NCBI RefSeq assembly: GCF_021130785.1
Contig: NW_025777577.1
Coordinates: forward strand, 1 to 64,000
DNA length: 64,000 bases
Source of the DNA: Homalodisca vitripennis
Lineage: Eukaryota > Arthropoda > Insecta > Hemiptera > Cicadellidae
Reading direction: 5' to 3'
A program made the position numbers and the translations under genes. The notes beneath the pieces were generated by a model, which was not told the origin of the DNA, did no database searches, and saw only the letters and a program-made list of their open reading frames with translations. Position 1 is the stretch's first letter. Each line of letters starts with the position of its first letter. Of this stretch, positions 1 through 10,673 are shown piece by piece.

Positions 1-460
1 GTTCAAGGCGTGGTATTGTGATCTTCTTTAATGGAGATACTCTAGTTTTCGACATAACTTGTCTTATCACTGGAGCTTCATCGATTTGGTTGCACTTTAT
101 AAAAATGACGGCTGCGACGCCTTTTTCCAGTCGCGTCACAAAAACCATGAAGTTCTATGCTGCTAGGCGGCGTGGAGGGGAAATACACGATCGATTTTGA
201 TGTCACCCAGATGATCCCGTGTGTCGTTCACAAACAATAGCCATTTTTCTGCTAGTTCAGGTGGCAATTGTTCGTTCCCATTGGAGCCCTCGTGTCCAAA
301 GGAGCTGCATAAAACTTTTCGCGACCATTATCAGTGGTGATAAGAAGCCGCACGGGTCATACAATCTGGCTATCAAACTTAACACATGTCTCTTAGTTAA
401 GCTACCTTTCTGATGTTTGAAATTGTAGCGAAAGCAATCTTCAACTGGATCCCAATGGAG
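1..460 (-). pseudogene. BEL Pol: RT C-terminal region and start of RNase H, broken
   Basis: Minus-strand translation shows the segment that follows the RT palm in BEL polyproteins: DPCGFLSPLIMVAKSFMQ (303-358) matches the family DPLGFLSP..KSFMQ motif. LHGFCDAT (about 130-152) matches the RNase H start LHGFCDAS, whose Asp is catalytic. A frameshift follows at once, and the reading continues in a second frame as EKGVAAVIF. Several stops lie between the motifs. The segment continues directly from the RT piece at 463 and runs off the window. Identity is from remembered family motifs, not a search. Confidence 0.72.
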
Positions 461-462
461 TC

Positions 463-1020
463 CTAAAATAGAAAACTGCGTAGATTGTGAGTCCTGCAGA
501 AAGCGAGGCGTCTCACGATCAGTAGCTGGTAGTCTGTCCAGAAGTCGGGGTTCGTTCGAATCCCATTATTCTCAACTCGAATGCTCCCTTCGCCAGTAGC
601 TGGATGAGTTTGGTCTTGCAGTTGGATAGCTGATTCTAGTGAAGCACTTCCTGTCACAATGTCATCTATGTAGGTGTGATGCTTCAATGCGTAGGCTGCG
701 TCCGGGAAGGCGTGTCCTTTGTCCTCTGCTAGCCGCGAGAGTGTCTTGATTGCTAAATATGGAGAACTGTTCATCCCATATGTCACTGTTGTTAGCTTAA
801 AAAGTGGATATCTCCTGTTCCGGAGTATCTCGCCACAAGATTAACTGAAAGTTTTGATCTTCAGGATGCACTAAGATCTGTCGATACATTTGTTTTATAT
901 AACATGAAAACACTATAACGTGAGAGCGGAAGTTTATTAAAATACTGGAAATATCTGGTTGTAGTTTCCTTCCAGTTAGTAGCTCGTCGTTCAAGGAAAA
1001 ACCGGATGTGGTCTTGTTGC
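463..1020 (-). pseudogene. BEL/Pao reverse transcriptase palm, broken
   Basis: Two minus-strand frames (797-994 and 463-786) carry successive RT blocks. The first has LNDELLTGRKLQPDISSIL-like and IKQMYRQI blocks, where BEL elements place the first catalytic Asp just before IKQMY; here that position reads Tyr (CYIKQMYRQ), so a key residue appears lost. The second has YGMNSSPYLAIKTL, then the catalytic YIDD box at 661-672 and DIVTG. A frameshift near 790 separates the frames. The enzyme would have copied element RNA into DNA in cytoplasmic particles; this copy cannot encode it. Confidence 0.87.
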
Positions 1021-1313
1021 TTGCGTCAAAAACAGTCCTTAGCTTGGTAGTAGAGCTGTTTTCTTTTATTACTCCGTGGTGGAGTAAATAGTAGTGCGGT
1101 TCGTCGGCGTGATGTTTTATCCAAAAGTGTCATATGACCTGTTGCTTTGTAGTCTTTCATAAAATTCATGTACAGTTCAGCGAATTGTGGTTGGGTTTGA
1201 AACTTCCTTTCTAAGGATACAAAACGTCTTTCTTCTGCGGCTACTCGAGATGAGCCTAAACAGCTGGGTTCTGTTTTGAACGGTAATCTAACAACATACC
1301 GTCCGTCTTTCAT
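1021..1313 (-). pseudogene. BEL Pol: N-terminal RT/linker segment
   Basis: The minus-strand frame contains DGRYVVRLPFK, LGSS, a run resembling RRFVSLERKF and a YMNFMKDY..TGHM block. These are the conserved blocks BEL/Pao proteins carry between protease and the RT fingers. The upstream frame 1310-1492 supplies the preceding FWVQEEPP..KSIEETKCDELF stretch (family: FW..E..p...s.ee..cE..F). The two frames meet at 1310-1313, so a one-base shift there probably broke a continuous Pol. Confidence 0.78.
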
Positions 1314-1493
1314 TTCGCGTATGAAGTACTATCAAAAAGTTCATCACACTTTGTTTCTTCAATGCTTTTGTGATTGATGATAGGCGGTTCCTCTTGAACC
1401 CAAAATTTTTGTAATGCTGTGTGAAGCGAGTTGTCGTGAGTAGACAAAAGTGCAAATCGAATAGTTACTAACTGGTTCTGTCGATGTGACACA

Positions 1494-1960
1494 AGGAGCT
1501 GTTCCCATAAGTATGAAGCCGAATTGAGTGCCGATCAGGTGTGGCAGTCCCGGTCCTAAACTATGATTTTCTTGTGTGAAGACAGTGGGTATTATGGTTT
1601 CCACCCAACAATACATCAATGCCACAAGGGGTGTCAAAAATTCGGATCCGCTAACGTGTAATGCTTAACTAGACGCGACAACTCTGGACTTATTTTTCGC
1701 CCTTGGGAGGTTTACCAGAATATTTTATCCAAGATGTGGAACTCCTGATCAGGAGCTATGACTGACCTGATAAAGTGTTTGACTTGAAGAAATAACATGC
1801 CACGTGTGTTAGAGGCATGCTGTGATAAACCAGCAATTTGAATGTTTGAATGATGATAACGTCTTGCTCCTAGCAATGAGGCTGCCTGACACGTTATCAG
1901 GTTGCAAGTACTTCCGGAATCCAGTAATCCACGGAAAACATGGGATTATCCATTTTTAGC
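1494..1960 (-). pseudogene. BEL aspartic protease (DUF1758-like), broken
   Basis: Minus-strand reading gives LLDSGSTCNLIT followed by ASLLG; the active-site motif DSGS sits at 1910-1921, as in retropepsins of BEL elements. About 100 residues on, PHLIGTQFGFILMG (within 1359-1637) matches the C-terminal T.fGWil.G block of the same domain. The protein would have cleaved the element polyprotein. Stops and shifts lie between the two blocks. Confidence 0.75.
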
Positions 1961-2312
1961 AGTTAGTTTCACTAAGATAGTACCTAAAAGTACCGTTGAC
2001 TGTTGTTGTGACGGATGCACAGGTGGCAACAACTTGACTGTAGACAGCGTGACTAGAGTCGGACTCGTGACGTCGGCTGGAGGGGATGGTCTCGCTTCTC
2101 TCGACTGTGGTATCGATCGATGATGAGTCGTGTTGTGACGCTCGCTCCACAGCTGATTGATGACGTGTCGAGTATTGATTGCTTGCTTGACTTCGCTCAG
2201 TCGCGCCTGACTGGAGATGTAGCAATGTGTGATGTCGTTTGCGACACCGTTTACAAGTGTGCGATGATTGACATTGAAGGCAAATTATGATCCTCTCAAG
2301 CACGAGAAGCAT
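1956..2312 (-). pseudogene. BEL Gag zinc-knuckle region
   Basis: The frame opens with CLQCQSSHTCKRCRKRHHTL, which fits the Cys/His-rich knuckle of BEL/Pao Gag ending in C..C.k.HHtLLH; these knuckles bind element RNA. The rest is Ser/Thr/Arg-rich and of low complexity, as is usual for the Gag-protease linker. The frame runs up to the DSGS protease piece at 1910-1921. Confidence 0.75.
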
Positions 2313-2679
2313 TTTCGTCTCGTTTTACAAGTTGAAAACCTTTCAGCTGGTGAAAGCTTTAGAAATGTGGGACAAACAGCGGTGGTTTGTGTTTGTCATC
2401 AAACCGCGTGACCTTTTGAGATCGCTGGTTGAAAGCTTTAACTGGAGCTTTCTTTGATGACGAGTGGAGGGTCTGCATCTTCACAAATGTTACATTCTGT
2501 GTTCAGAAACAAGATTATGTCTTTGACTGTAGGCAAAGTGTGTGTTTCCTCTTCGTTCGAGGACCTAAAAGATTCTAGACGTTTGCGTAAATCTCCATCT
2601 AATTTTACTAAGTAACAATGCTGAAAGCAAAGGGTTGGCTTGTGTGGTTACGTCACACCCAATGGCCTTCAAGGCCTCA

Positions 2680-3030
2680 CTGTGTTCATGGAAAGTGTTC
2701 ACCAATGTTCTGAGTCCTCGTACTGGACTGACTGCTAACATCGGGTAAATCTATCAAATGGTTCAAATGTAGAGTAACCAAACGTCTTGTTGAGTGATAA
2801 CGCTAACGTAAGATATTGTACACAATTAGATAATTTGCTGTACTAATGTTGAAATTCTTGAATAAAGTGAGGGGTTCACCATGAAAGGAATCAAAGCAAA
2901 ATATTGGAATTTAACTACACTTGTTAAGGGCGGTGTTGCGATGCACAGTGCTATCATACAAGTTGATAAAGGATACCCACTTGGCGGGGTCGCCAGAGAA
3001 GTGGTGAAGCTCTAGGCGCGGCAGATTGAT
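2680..3030 (-). pseudogene. BEL Gag core (DUF1759-like)
   Basis: Minus-strand translation gives LPRLELHHFSGDPAKWVSF (about 2970-3024), the hallmark start of DUF1759 (LPkieLp.FsGdp..W..F). It continues with FDSFHGEPLTLFKNFNIS, TANYLIVYNILR..Y and a LVTLHLNHLIDLP-like end. Isolated stops interrupt it. This is the particle-forming part of Gag. Confidence 0.8.
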
Positions 3031-3411
3031 ATGTGACAGCGTGGCTAGGGGGGTCTGCCGCTCACTATGTACTGACGGTGTTGACGGCGCTTCCTCAGGA
3101 GGACATAGCGGACTCTATGAAACCAGAAATCTGAACGAAAAGGTCGTTAATTTCGTCTTGATCCGTAGAGAGTCTTTCCACGGACAATTCTTCGGTCGTT
3201 GCAACCTCCACGATCCTAGCTAAATTAGCTTCGAAGTCATTCCGTTGTTTTGGAAACTTCGCTCAGATAGCTGTTTAACGTAAGTTGAACAACATGAAGT
3301 TAAAGGGATTTCGCTCTTAACTATTTTTTCAACTTCTTTTAGAATTTTGGTAAATCTATTCTTAACTAGCAGCGTCAACCTTTCATATGTACTGACTTTG
3401 ATTGGAGCCAT
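3031..3411 (-). pseudogene. BEL Gag N-terminus
   Basis: The minus-strand ATG at 3409-3411 starts a 63-residue frame (MAPIKVSTYERLTLLVKNRF..) ending at 3220. It is basic and helical, like the coiled Gag N-termini of BEL elements. Reading past the stop reaches the DUF1759 block, so this is the probable Gag start. About 560 bases of AT-rich leader separate it from the primer-site motifs. Confidence 0.6.
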
Positions 3412-3975
3412 GATTAGTTAGTGATTATTTAACTTAAAATATGAAATTACTACAGCAAACTAAATAACTAAATTATAATCAATAACAATTATGACAAATT
3501 AATTAACCCTTGATAATGCAACAATAATTCAAATAAACAATACACAATAAAAATCATCAAATCACCAATGATAATTGGTTACACAATATTTCCAGAGACG
3601 TTGTAGTTAAAAAAAACTGATACAAGATATTTCAATTTCCTCTCATAATAAATTCTTATTAATTTATTACAATCACAAATGAGATACAATAGTTGGCAAT
3701 ACAATAAATGTTTTTGCAAGTGTAATGCAATGTAGTGTATAGACAATGGATGTAAGGAATAAGATGTGTCAATGTTTGTTTACAAACAATGCGTTTACAG
3801 TAATGTTGTAATGTGCGTATGTAAGAGTAGTGAGGGGATGAGTGTTCAAGATGGCCGCGCGTCGCTTGGGGACGCTAACTTTTGGCGCTACAAATACTAG
3901 TCTCTCGCACAATGGAAACACAATGTCTTATTTTCCAACACCAAATAAAGTTTATTTATCCATAGTCTGATGAAA

Positions 3976-4081
3976 ATCCGGGTCGACAAGACCAAAAATT
4001 TATGTAAAGTATCCGGCTCGAAGGACCAAAAATTATGTATAATATCCGGCTTGGCGGACCGCAATTACATTCGAAGGACCA
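3976..4081 (-). promoter_or_regulatory. Cluster of four tRNA-Tyr 3'-end-like primer-binding motifs
   Basis: On the plus strand, motifs resembling the CCA-tailed 3' end of arthropod tRNA-Tyr occur at 3976-3993, 4011-4028 (best: ATCCGGCTCGAAGGACCA), 4044-4060 and 4064-4081. Read on the minus strand each is a TGGTCCTTCGAGCCGGAT-type primer site, in the correct orientation for the minus-strand BEL element. Intervals are about 35, 33 and 20 bases with AAAAATTATGTA-like spacers. One primer site is normal; four graded copies are not. Confidence 0.7.
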
Positions 4082-5280
4082 GTAAAAATGTCTAATATTT
4101 AAAAACTCATACTTCGATAGCTAAGCAGGTGGAGCCCATACGTTGATTTTCTAGGAATAACTCTTAGTCGAATGGGAAAAATAAAAATACGAAATGAGAT
4201 CACAAAACATAGTATTAGAAAAAAGGCACACAATTAAAGCAAAAATACAGGTGTTAAAAATGATTTTCGTTTTCTATTAAAATTTCCAAAAATGTCCAAA
4301 AAAGTTAGTTGAGGATTTTTAAATCTTGGTTGAGAAGAGAATTGTCTTTAGTTTGCGAAAGGACCATGATAAGAATGAATGAAACACTGTTACCTTGTAC
4401 CGTCCATTGTCTGACACCTCGACACACATGAAGTTGGGTTGATTGTAGTTCAGACCTGGGTTGCTTCCAAGGAACGTTGAGCAGGGGGGGAGTCCTTGTT
4501 GAGGGATGAAGATTCCACCATGAAGATTCCACTTTCACTTGACACTGTTTTCGGTTCACTCACGAACGTTGAGACAAAGTTACTTTTGGCTCGTTAACCA
4601 AATAATGTCCGGCAAGGGGACTGTTAATTGCCATAGAACGGCTTACGGTTCACAAGAGACAAGACAAAGGGGCACGGCCCGAACTTAAGTTCATGCTGGT
4701 GTTTAACGTACGACCTAGCGAGGCGGAGTCTTTAGATGAACTGGAGAGATGCCTTGGGGAGCTTTTCTTGTCCGGCGTCCTTGGACGCCTGATTGGTCGA
4801 CAGAAGTCACCTCATACCACGTGGACAATCGGACCACTATAGATTTGGAATGCAGGTGTGTGTGTGTGTGTGTGTGTGTTTACAAAGATAAGTGGAAATA
4901 GATGGCTTATAATAAAAATGGTATCGAACAATGGTGGGCAAAGGGCAGTTCTAAATAAACATACAATTCCTGGTTATTAGTAAAAAGACTATATTAATGC
5001 GGTAAAATTTGATTAATTATTATAACTAAATATGAAAACCTAACAGAATCAATCGAACATTATATACCATATTTCTCTCAAAAATGAGCAACACAGTTTA
5101 AACAAATTTTTAAATATAATAAATAAAACATAATGTAATTAGCATTTTTTTACATAAACACCTAGCATAAACTGATTTCAACTCTAGATTAAATATATCC
5201 TATTGAAAATTGCCAGAAAAATTTCTAATATATATATATATAAATTTAAGAAATATTTCTCCTTTTACTTTTTAAAATTT
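4082..5280. other. Possible BEL LTR flank, then AT-rich DNA
   Basis: By position the 5' LTR of the minus-strand BEL copy should begin here, but with its mate outside the window no edge can be drawn. A 24-base stretch at 4112-4135 matches the 5' end of tRNA-Tyr at about 21 positions. A TG dinucleotide microsatellite lies at 4857-4879. Beyond about 4900 the sequence is plain AT-rich DNA with no coding signal. Confidence 0.45.
4857..4879. repeat. (TG)n microsatellite
   Basis: About eleven uninterrupted TG dinucleotides. Confidence 0.95.
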
Positions 5281-6590
5281 TAGCAAAATATGTATGAGCA
5301 AATACAAAGTGTTACTTAGAACTGCGAGATGAACTTTCAAAATTCTAAATCGATTCTCTCTGCACGCTTTGGGGTACAGACAGAATTAAAAACAGACACC
5401 AGTTCTTTGTTTATTTCCATAAAAAGGTACAAAAATTTTAATAGGTTAAGTATGATTTTCTTGAAACATGAAACGTGAATGAAAACATGCATAATAATTA
5501 AATAAAATTTACTTTATTATCATTGCATATAAAATGTTCGTGTTTTGTGCTTTATTTAATACTTTGTTAAAACTGAGATGTAAAGTACTTTGGTTAACGA
5601 GAGATATTATGAGAATGAACTTAGAACTCTAAAGTATAAAGTGAATAATCCATGTAAAGTCTGGTCCTGGTTTTAGTTAATACATCTTATTCTAGCTGAT
5701 GTTCCTCTTACGTGTTTGAGTGTTTGAAAGAATTCTAAATCCAAAGCTTTTGAATTATCTAAATATTACCTGACCTTTGATTATTATGGATATTAAAACA
5801 GTATTTGTAAGTAAATTTGACTTGTTTACCTAAATATTCTCTTTTAGCAACATTGTTTCTTTACGTCAAAACTAGTATATTAACTAACATTAAACCAATT
5901 TTTCTTGTGTGGTTGCCTATCCATATAAATACTATAGAGAGCAGCAAGTGTTTAAAATATAATATGTTGAGTCTGTCTTAGGTTAGGTTGTTTATGGTAA
6001 TAGATTCCAAAGTGCATATAGGTTATAGCTCCTTGGAAAAATAAAACTGTTTCCCCCTGTACGCTTTTTGTACAGAGTGAGTAAAGTAGCCCAGAACAAA
6101 AGCTTAGCAACTTCTACATAAGACAAACAAACGGGATTTGTTAATAACTATAATTACGGTAAAAAAAAACCAGAAAGGAATCTTAAATAAATATTAAGAA
6201 ATTATAAGTATGTACATTAAGTTGTGATAGGTATACTTTGTAATCTCGTTATTATTACATATGAACTGTTCTAATATTTTGTACTGTGATTATTAGTTAC
6301 TAAAAATATTATATAAACTGCTTTGGGTAGTTATTGAGATTGAGAGTAGATATTTTGATTTACAAACAATTAAAGTACGTCACTCATCCTTGTAGGTCCT
6401 GCTCCTGGGCATCGCATCCTGCCCTGGTGTTGATTCTCCGAATTACTGCAAGTTGAAATAATTTTGAACAAGAAAAGTGAACTACCAAAAAAAAAATTAA
6501 AACGTTCTCTTTTTTTTCCATGGAAATCTGTAATTTTAATACACATAACTGTTGGGTATATTTCAGCTGTTTCATTTATTTCTATATTAA
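5280..6590 (-). repeat. F1 dispersed repeat, two partial reverse copies
   Basis: Reverse-strand F1 landmarks occur twice: at 5340-5400 and 6045-6085 (the CTCTCTGCACGCTTTGGGGT-like block), and at 5645-5680 and 6385-6420 (CATGTAAAGTCTGGTCCTGG and GTAGGTCCTGCTCCTGGGC, complements of the ACCAGGACC core). The order of blocks matches the reverse copies at 39.5-42.8 kb. There is no coding potential; the family type is unknown. Confidence 0.6.
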
Positions 6591-6599
6591 ATATTTTAG

Positions 6600-6895
6600 G
6601 TCCTACGTATTTTTAGTTCACATCTTTTTTTCAACATTTAACCGACCAACCCACAGGAAATTTTAAAAATTCTTATTATCTGATTTGGTTGGCTGATATG
6701 TACATTCTGTAAAGACAAACGTTGGAATAAAACAGGATTTTAAAGATTTTTTGTCTGTACTAGGTTATGGTGTGTGGTATAAAATATCCAGGGATAGTAT
6801 TCGATATATCGTTTACGCTGTTGTTCATTTACTTATAAAATCCTATGTATATTAAACAAATATTGTATGCAGGACAAATATATCGATACAAATAT

Positions 6896-6930
<35 letters not shown>

Positions 6931-8245
6931 CACCTTATAGTAATTAGGCTAATTAACTAATTATATAACTGAAATTTTTTTTGTAATATTCAATGAATTG
7001 CGAAAAATGATTAGTTTGATGCTTTCAATAATGTAACATAATTTTACTCCTAAAAAACTTCTTACTTGTACTTTTGGTCTATTAGTAGGTGATTTACAAT
7101 TAAATCTCTGTATCTTTAGTTCAGTTATGTTATTTTATGTCAACTAATTGAGCTAATCTTTTCTACACTATGAACTGAATTGTTGAAGATAGGTTGTTGA
7201 AACATTTGCCATCACGATATGAACATAACAAAAGAAATATGTGGGATTTTCCCTAATTAGGTAATATGCATAAGGCAATTCCTTTGTAATGTAAAAATAA
7301 ACGAATGTTGGGTTTACTCCTTTTTAACCTAAAAAAGAAAACACATTTTTATCCTCCTAGGGTACCGCTACAGGCGTAATTCCTGGAAACTAGAATCAGT
7401 TTCTGTATGAAGGGATCCAAAAAGTTTTATCCAACAATCTACCTTCTCCTTTTCTAAACATAAAGGCTTTTAGTTTAGTCTTGTTTGTAATATTACACCC
7501 AGGACTTAACTCACTCTAATCTCTATGATCTAATGTATTTAGCTTTGTAACATTAATTCTTAAATGACCCCTTCCAATAACTTTTTGTATTTTATGGGGA
7601 AAAGGCTAAGTTTAACTGTGTAGGTAATTGAAAGTTTTAACTAGCAAGCGAAAATTATATTTTAAATATTAAGGCCAACCTTTAGCTTTCGTTATAATCA
7701 TGTTTTACTTATACAAACTTGTACAAAAACGTCATATAAATACATAAATGTAATACTAGTGTGCTTTTTATGTCATATCGAAAAATAATCGATGAAAAAA
7801 CATTCAATTTATTTAATATAGATATTTAAAGATTTTTCCTATTTACATGGTAAAGATGTTACCTTAAAACAATAAACCTCTTCTAAGTTACAGCATCACT
7901 TCTACATGTTATATACACCTGAAGTTCTGTACGAATAAAACTCTAAATATTCTAAGTCAAGCGTTTACAGTAATTCACAATAGAGTAATATAATTTTTAG
8001 TATGTTTTAAAAGAAGAATTTAAAAGTGTATACCGTAATGTAATTTTGATTATTTGAATTAGATATCCCAAAGTAAAATTTAAAAATATACGTAGGTGTT
8101 GCAGTTGGAAATAGACATATTAATTTGCAATACCGTAAAATGTTCATATCAATACGTATACCTATATGCAGTATCTAAACTATAGTTTTGTAAGAAAAAT
8201 TATAATGTAGGACAAACGTAGAATAAAAAAAAAACAAATTTAAAG
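6600..8245. other. AT-rich DNA without recognised genes
   Basis: I found no coding or RNA signal. A (TA)n run at 6901-6927 is flanked by repeated ATATATCGATA blocks. Confidence 0.6.
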
Positions 8246-8252
8246 TACTGTG

Positions 8253-8315
8253 TCGTTGGGCCAACGACCCACTGTTAAAAATTACATTTCTTCTTGAGGT
8301 TCGTTGGGCCAACGA
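8253..8315. repeat. Two terminal hairpin motifs of X (copy A)
   Basis: TCGTTGGGCCAACGA occurs at 8253-8267 and 8301-8315. Each is a palindrome with 7-base arms around one central G. The second is followed by an ATCAATGGAGTAATCAAAC block that also recurs next to the motifs in copy B. Confidence 0.9.
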
Positions 8316-8837
8316 TCAATGGAGTAATCAAACTGTCCCCAAGTAATCAATACAAGAAAGACGGGGGTTCAGGTCACAGCTTGTTCGCTAGATTGTAGTC
8401 ATGTACTCTGAAATGCCTCGACATTGGGTTACATAGGGTTGGTCAACCATGATAAACTCAACGAAAATAGTGAAGCCATCGATCAAATCGGTAATCACTC
8501 TACACCCTCAACATCATTCGTACTTCAACGATCCTCACTCACAGATTAAACTGATCAAATAGCGTAAAATACAATATAAGGGATTGATCAAAACGTAATT
8601 CTAAAAAACTGTTAAAATTATTTCTTGATTTCTTAAACTCTTAGACAGAAAAATCGGATTTTAGATTTTCCTCTTTCTACAACGAAGTCTTATTTCCCGT
8701 TTTTCCTCGGCGCATTACATTTCCGGCTTATTCCCGGTTTCCCCAGGTCGGATGGCCACTCTGTAGCGATGTTACGGGCATACAGGGGAATGATCATCCC
8801 CTCCGACCACCCTTGAATTCCAAATCGAAATATTTTT

Positions 8838-9230
8838 TATTGCAGCGCCCAGTATGTACATTGTATGGCAAACGTCAATACGGTGTTTATAAAATTCCAG
8901 GCATTCATACACACAATACACATTCATACATACAATTTTTCAATCACACTTCTTTCATTCATTGACAATGCAACCCACTTAGTACAGTCTTCTAATTGGG
9001 CGGTCTCCCAGTCGAATGCCAAAAACTGAACCCGCATTATAGAATGCTTTGAGACACCAAGAATCGTTTGAGGCGAGTCCTTAATGCCTTACACGTTGGG
9101 GAATCTTTAATTGAATATGGAAGTCTATTGAGGAAATGCACACCCGCTTGCGGGGGTAGGCGTTCATAAACTACCGTTCTGCTCCATAAAAGAACCTCTT
9201 AAGCCCCGGTAACATTAATCCCTCTCCCAG
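8838..9230 (-). pseudogene. LINE 3' fragment (RT C-terminus and 3' UTR) inside X, copy A
   Basis: This is the reverse complement of 55240-55637. It carries, on the minus strand, remnants of the C-terminal tail typical of arthropod LINE reverse transcriptases (a G-V-H-L-L-N-R-L-P-N-S-I-K type block, near 9080-9190) and an AATAAAAAATATTT-type end near 8838. Sharing between copies A and B shows it predates their separation. Confidence 0.6.
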
Positions 9231-10028
9231 AACCTCACTGGAACACTCAGATAATCTCCTGGATGAATTAAACCACCCTCATCTACTGATAAGGATTACT
9301 GACTACTTATTCTCGTAACAGACACAATACCCTCAATAAAAGAATACCCTTGCCTTTTACCATCTGGTAACATTTGCTCCTTCCCGAGACAGGTAACCAT
9401 ACACCCACTCACTGTAAAACCTAATCTCTAAATAGAATATAAATTCCTAATCTCTCTTCTTCAGCTTATTCCCGAATCTAGCCCAGCGAGGCTACGGCGA
9501 GTTTCTTAATATACGTTTAACTATATTAAAAGACTATAGTAAATTATTATTGTACGTATATTGGCTACAGCTAAATGCTTAGTATATAAATATATAGCTC
9601 CTTTGGATTTACTATCTTACGTTATTCTTAGCAAGCAATAGATTCGACGCAAACAATTACTAGGTTGGAAATCCGGCTCGCAGTCATAGGAAAGTAGTGC
9701 TCTAATTTTATATTAAGACCTATCAGAGCGTTGGGTTATGCGACGAGCTCTTGCTTACGTAAGCTCACAGTATTCTTTGTATAGGACAAAGCCAATAAGC
9801 GTTTAGCGAGGGTAGGGAAGGTGACAGGCTGCAACGCGAACCCCCCACCTCCTACAAATAGCCCACCCCTCTCGCGCCTCAACCGAGTAAAGACTTCTCT
9901 ACAGTCCAAGCGTCACTGAACAATACAATGCACTTCACTTGAAGGAGCTACTTACAGTAATAAAACTAAGCGCTCTCGTGTGCAGTAGAGAGGGAAGAGT
10001 GGCGCGTTTAGTTACGTGCTAGTTATGG

Positions 10029-10517
10029 TTCGAGCTAGGCAGTTCAGTCTGTAGCACTAGCAAGTTATTGACGTCATTACAAACTCCGATAGCCTAACTT
10101 AGCTCTAGGCGACTCGGTCTGTAGCAGGAGCAAGTTATTGACGTCATACAAACTCCGATAGCCTAAACTTAGCTCTAGGCGGCTCGGTCTGTACAAGGAG
10201 CAAGTTATTGACGTCATACAAACTCCGATAGCCTAACTTAGCTCTAGGCGGCTCGGTCTGTAGCAGGAGCAAGTTATTGACGTCATACAAACTCCGATAG
10301 CCTAACTTAGCTCTAGGCGGCTCGGTCCTGTAGCAGGAGCAAGTTATTCACGTCTTACAAACTCCGATAGCCTAACTTAGCTCTAGGTGGCTCGGTCTGT
10401 AGCAGGAACAAGTTATTGACGTCTTACAAACTCCGATAGCCTAACTTAGCTCTAGGCGGCTCGGTCTGTAGCAGGAGCAAGTTAGTGACGTCTTACAAAA
10501 CTCCGATAGCCTAACTT
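10029..10517. repeat. 69-bp tandem array in X copy A (7 units)
   Basis: Seven units of about 69 bp, each with a CTCGGTCTGTAGCAGGAGCA block, a TGACGTCA-type palindrome and a CGATAGCCTAACTTAGCTC block. The palindrome is intact in the first four units and altered (TGACGTCT or TCACGTCT) in the last three. The array is the same as the one at 53751-54785, inverted. Confidence 0.95.
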
Positions 10518-10673
10518 ATCTCGTTTTACTTTCTCTCAACTCTCAGTACCGGTTTCCGCGCCGTTTTTGAGGGTGACTAAATAAAGAAAAATTTATATTA
10601 ATCTGTAAAGAAAATAAATAATGATTGAAATAGTATAGCATTTGTAGACATTATATGAAAAAAATAATTTTAA

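Larger units (their letters stand above)
1..4081 (-). mobile_element. BEL/Pao LTR retrotransposon, decayed, 3' part outside window
   Basis: On the minus strand the pieces lie in BEL/Pao order: tRNA primer-site-like motifs (3976-4081), Gag N-terminus (from 3411), DUF1759-like Gag core, zinc knuckle, DSGS protease, BEL linker, reverse transcriptase with YIDD, and the start of RNase H at the window edge. Every domain is broken by stops and frameshifts, so this is a dead copy. Integrase and the far LTR, if present, lie to the left of position 1. The LTR next to the primer site would start just above 4081, but its outer end cannot be placed without its partner. Confidence 0.88.

Noticed and set aside
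5975..5995. Telomere-like TTAGG repeats
   Set aside because: Only two adjacent units are present (TTAGGTTAGG), which is expected by chance.
10029..10517. CRISPR-like array
   Set aside because: Regular spacing, but the whole unit is repeated with no unique spacers, in a eukaryotic context; it is a tandem satellite.
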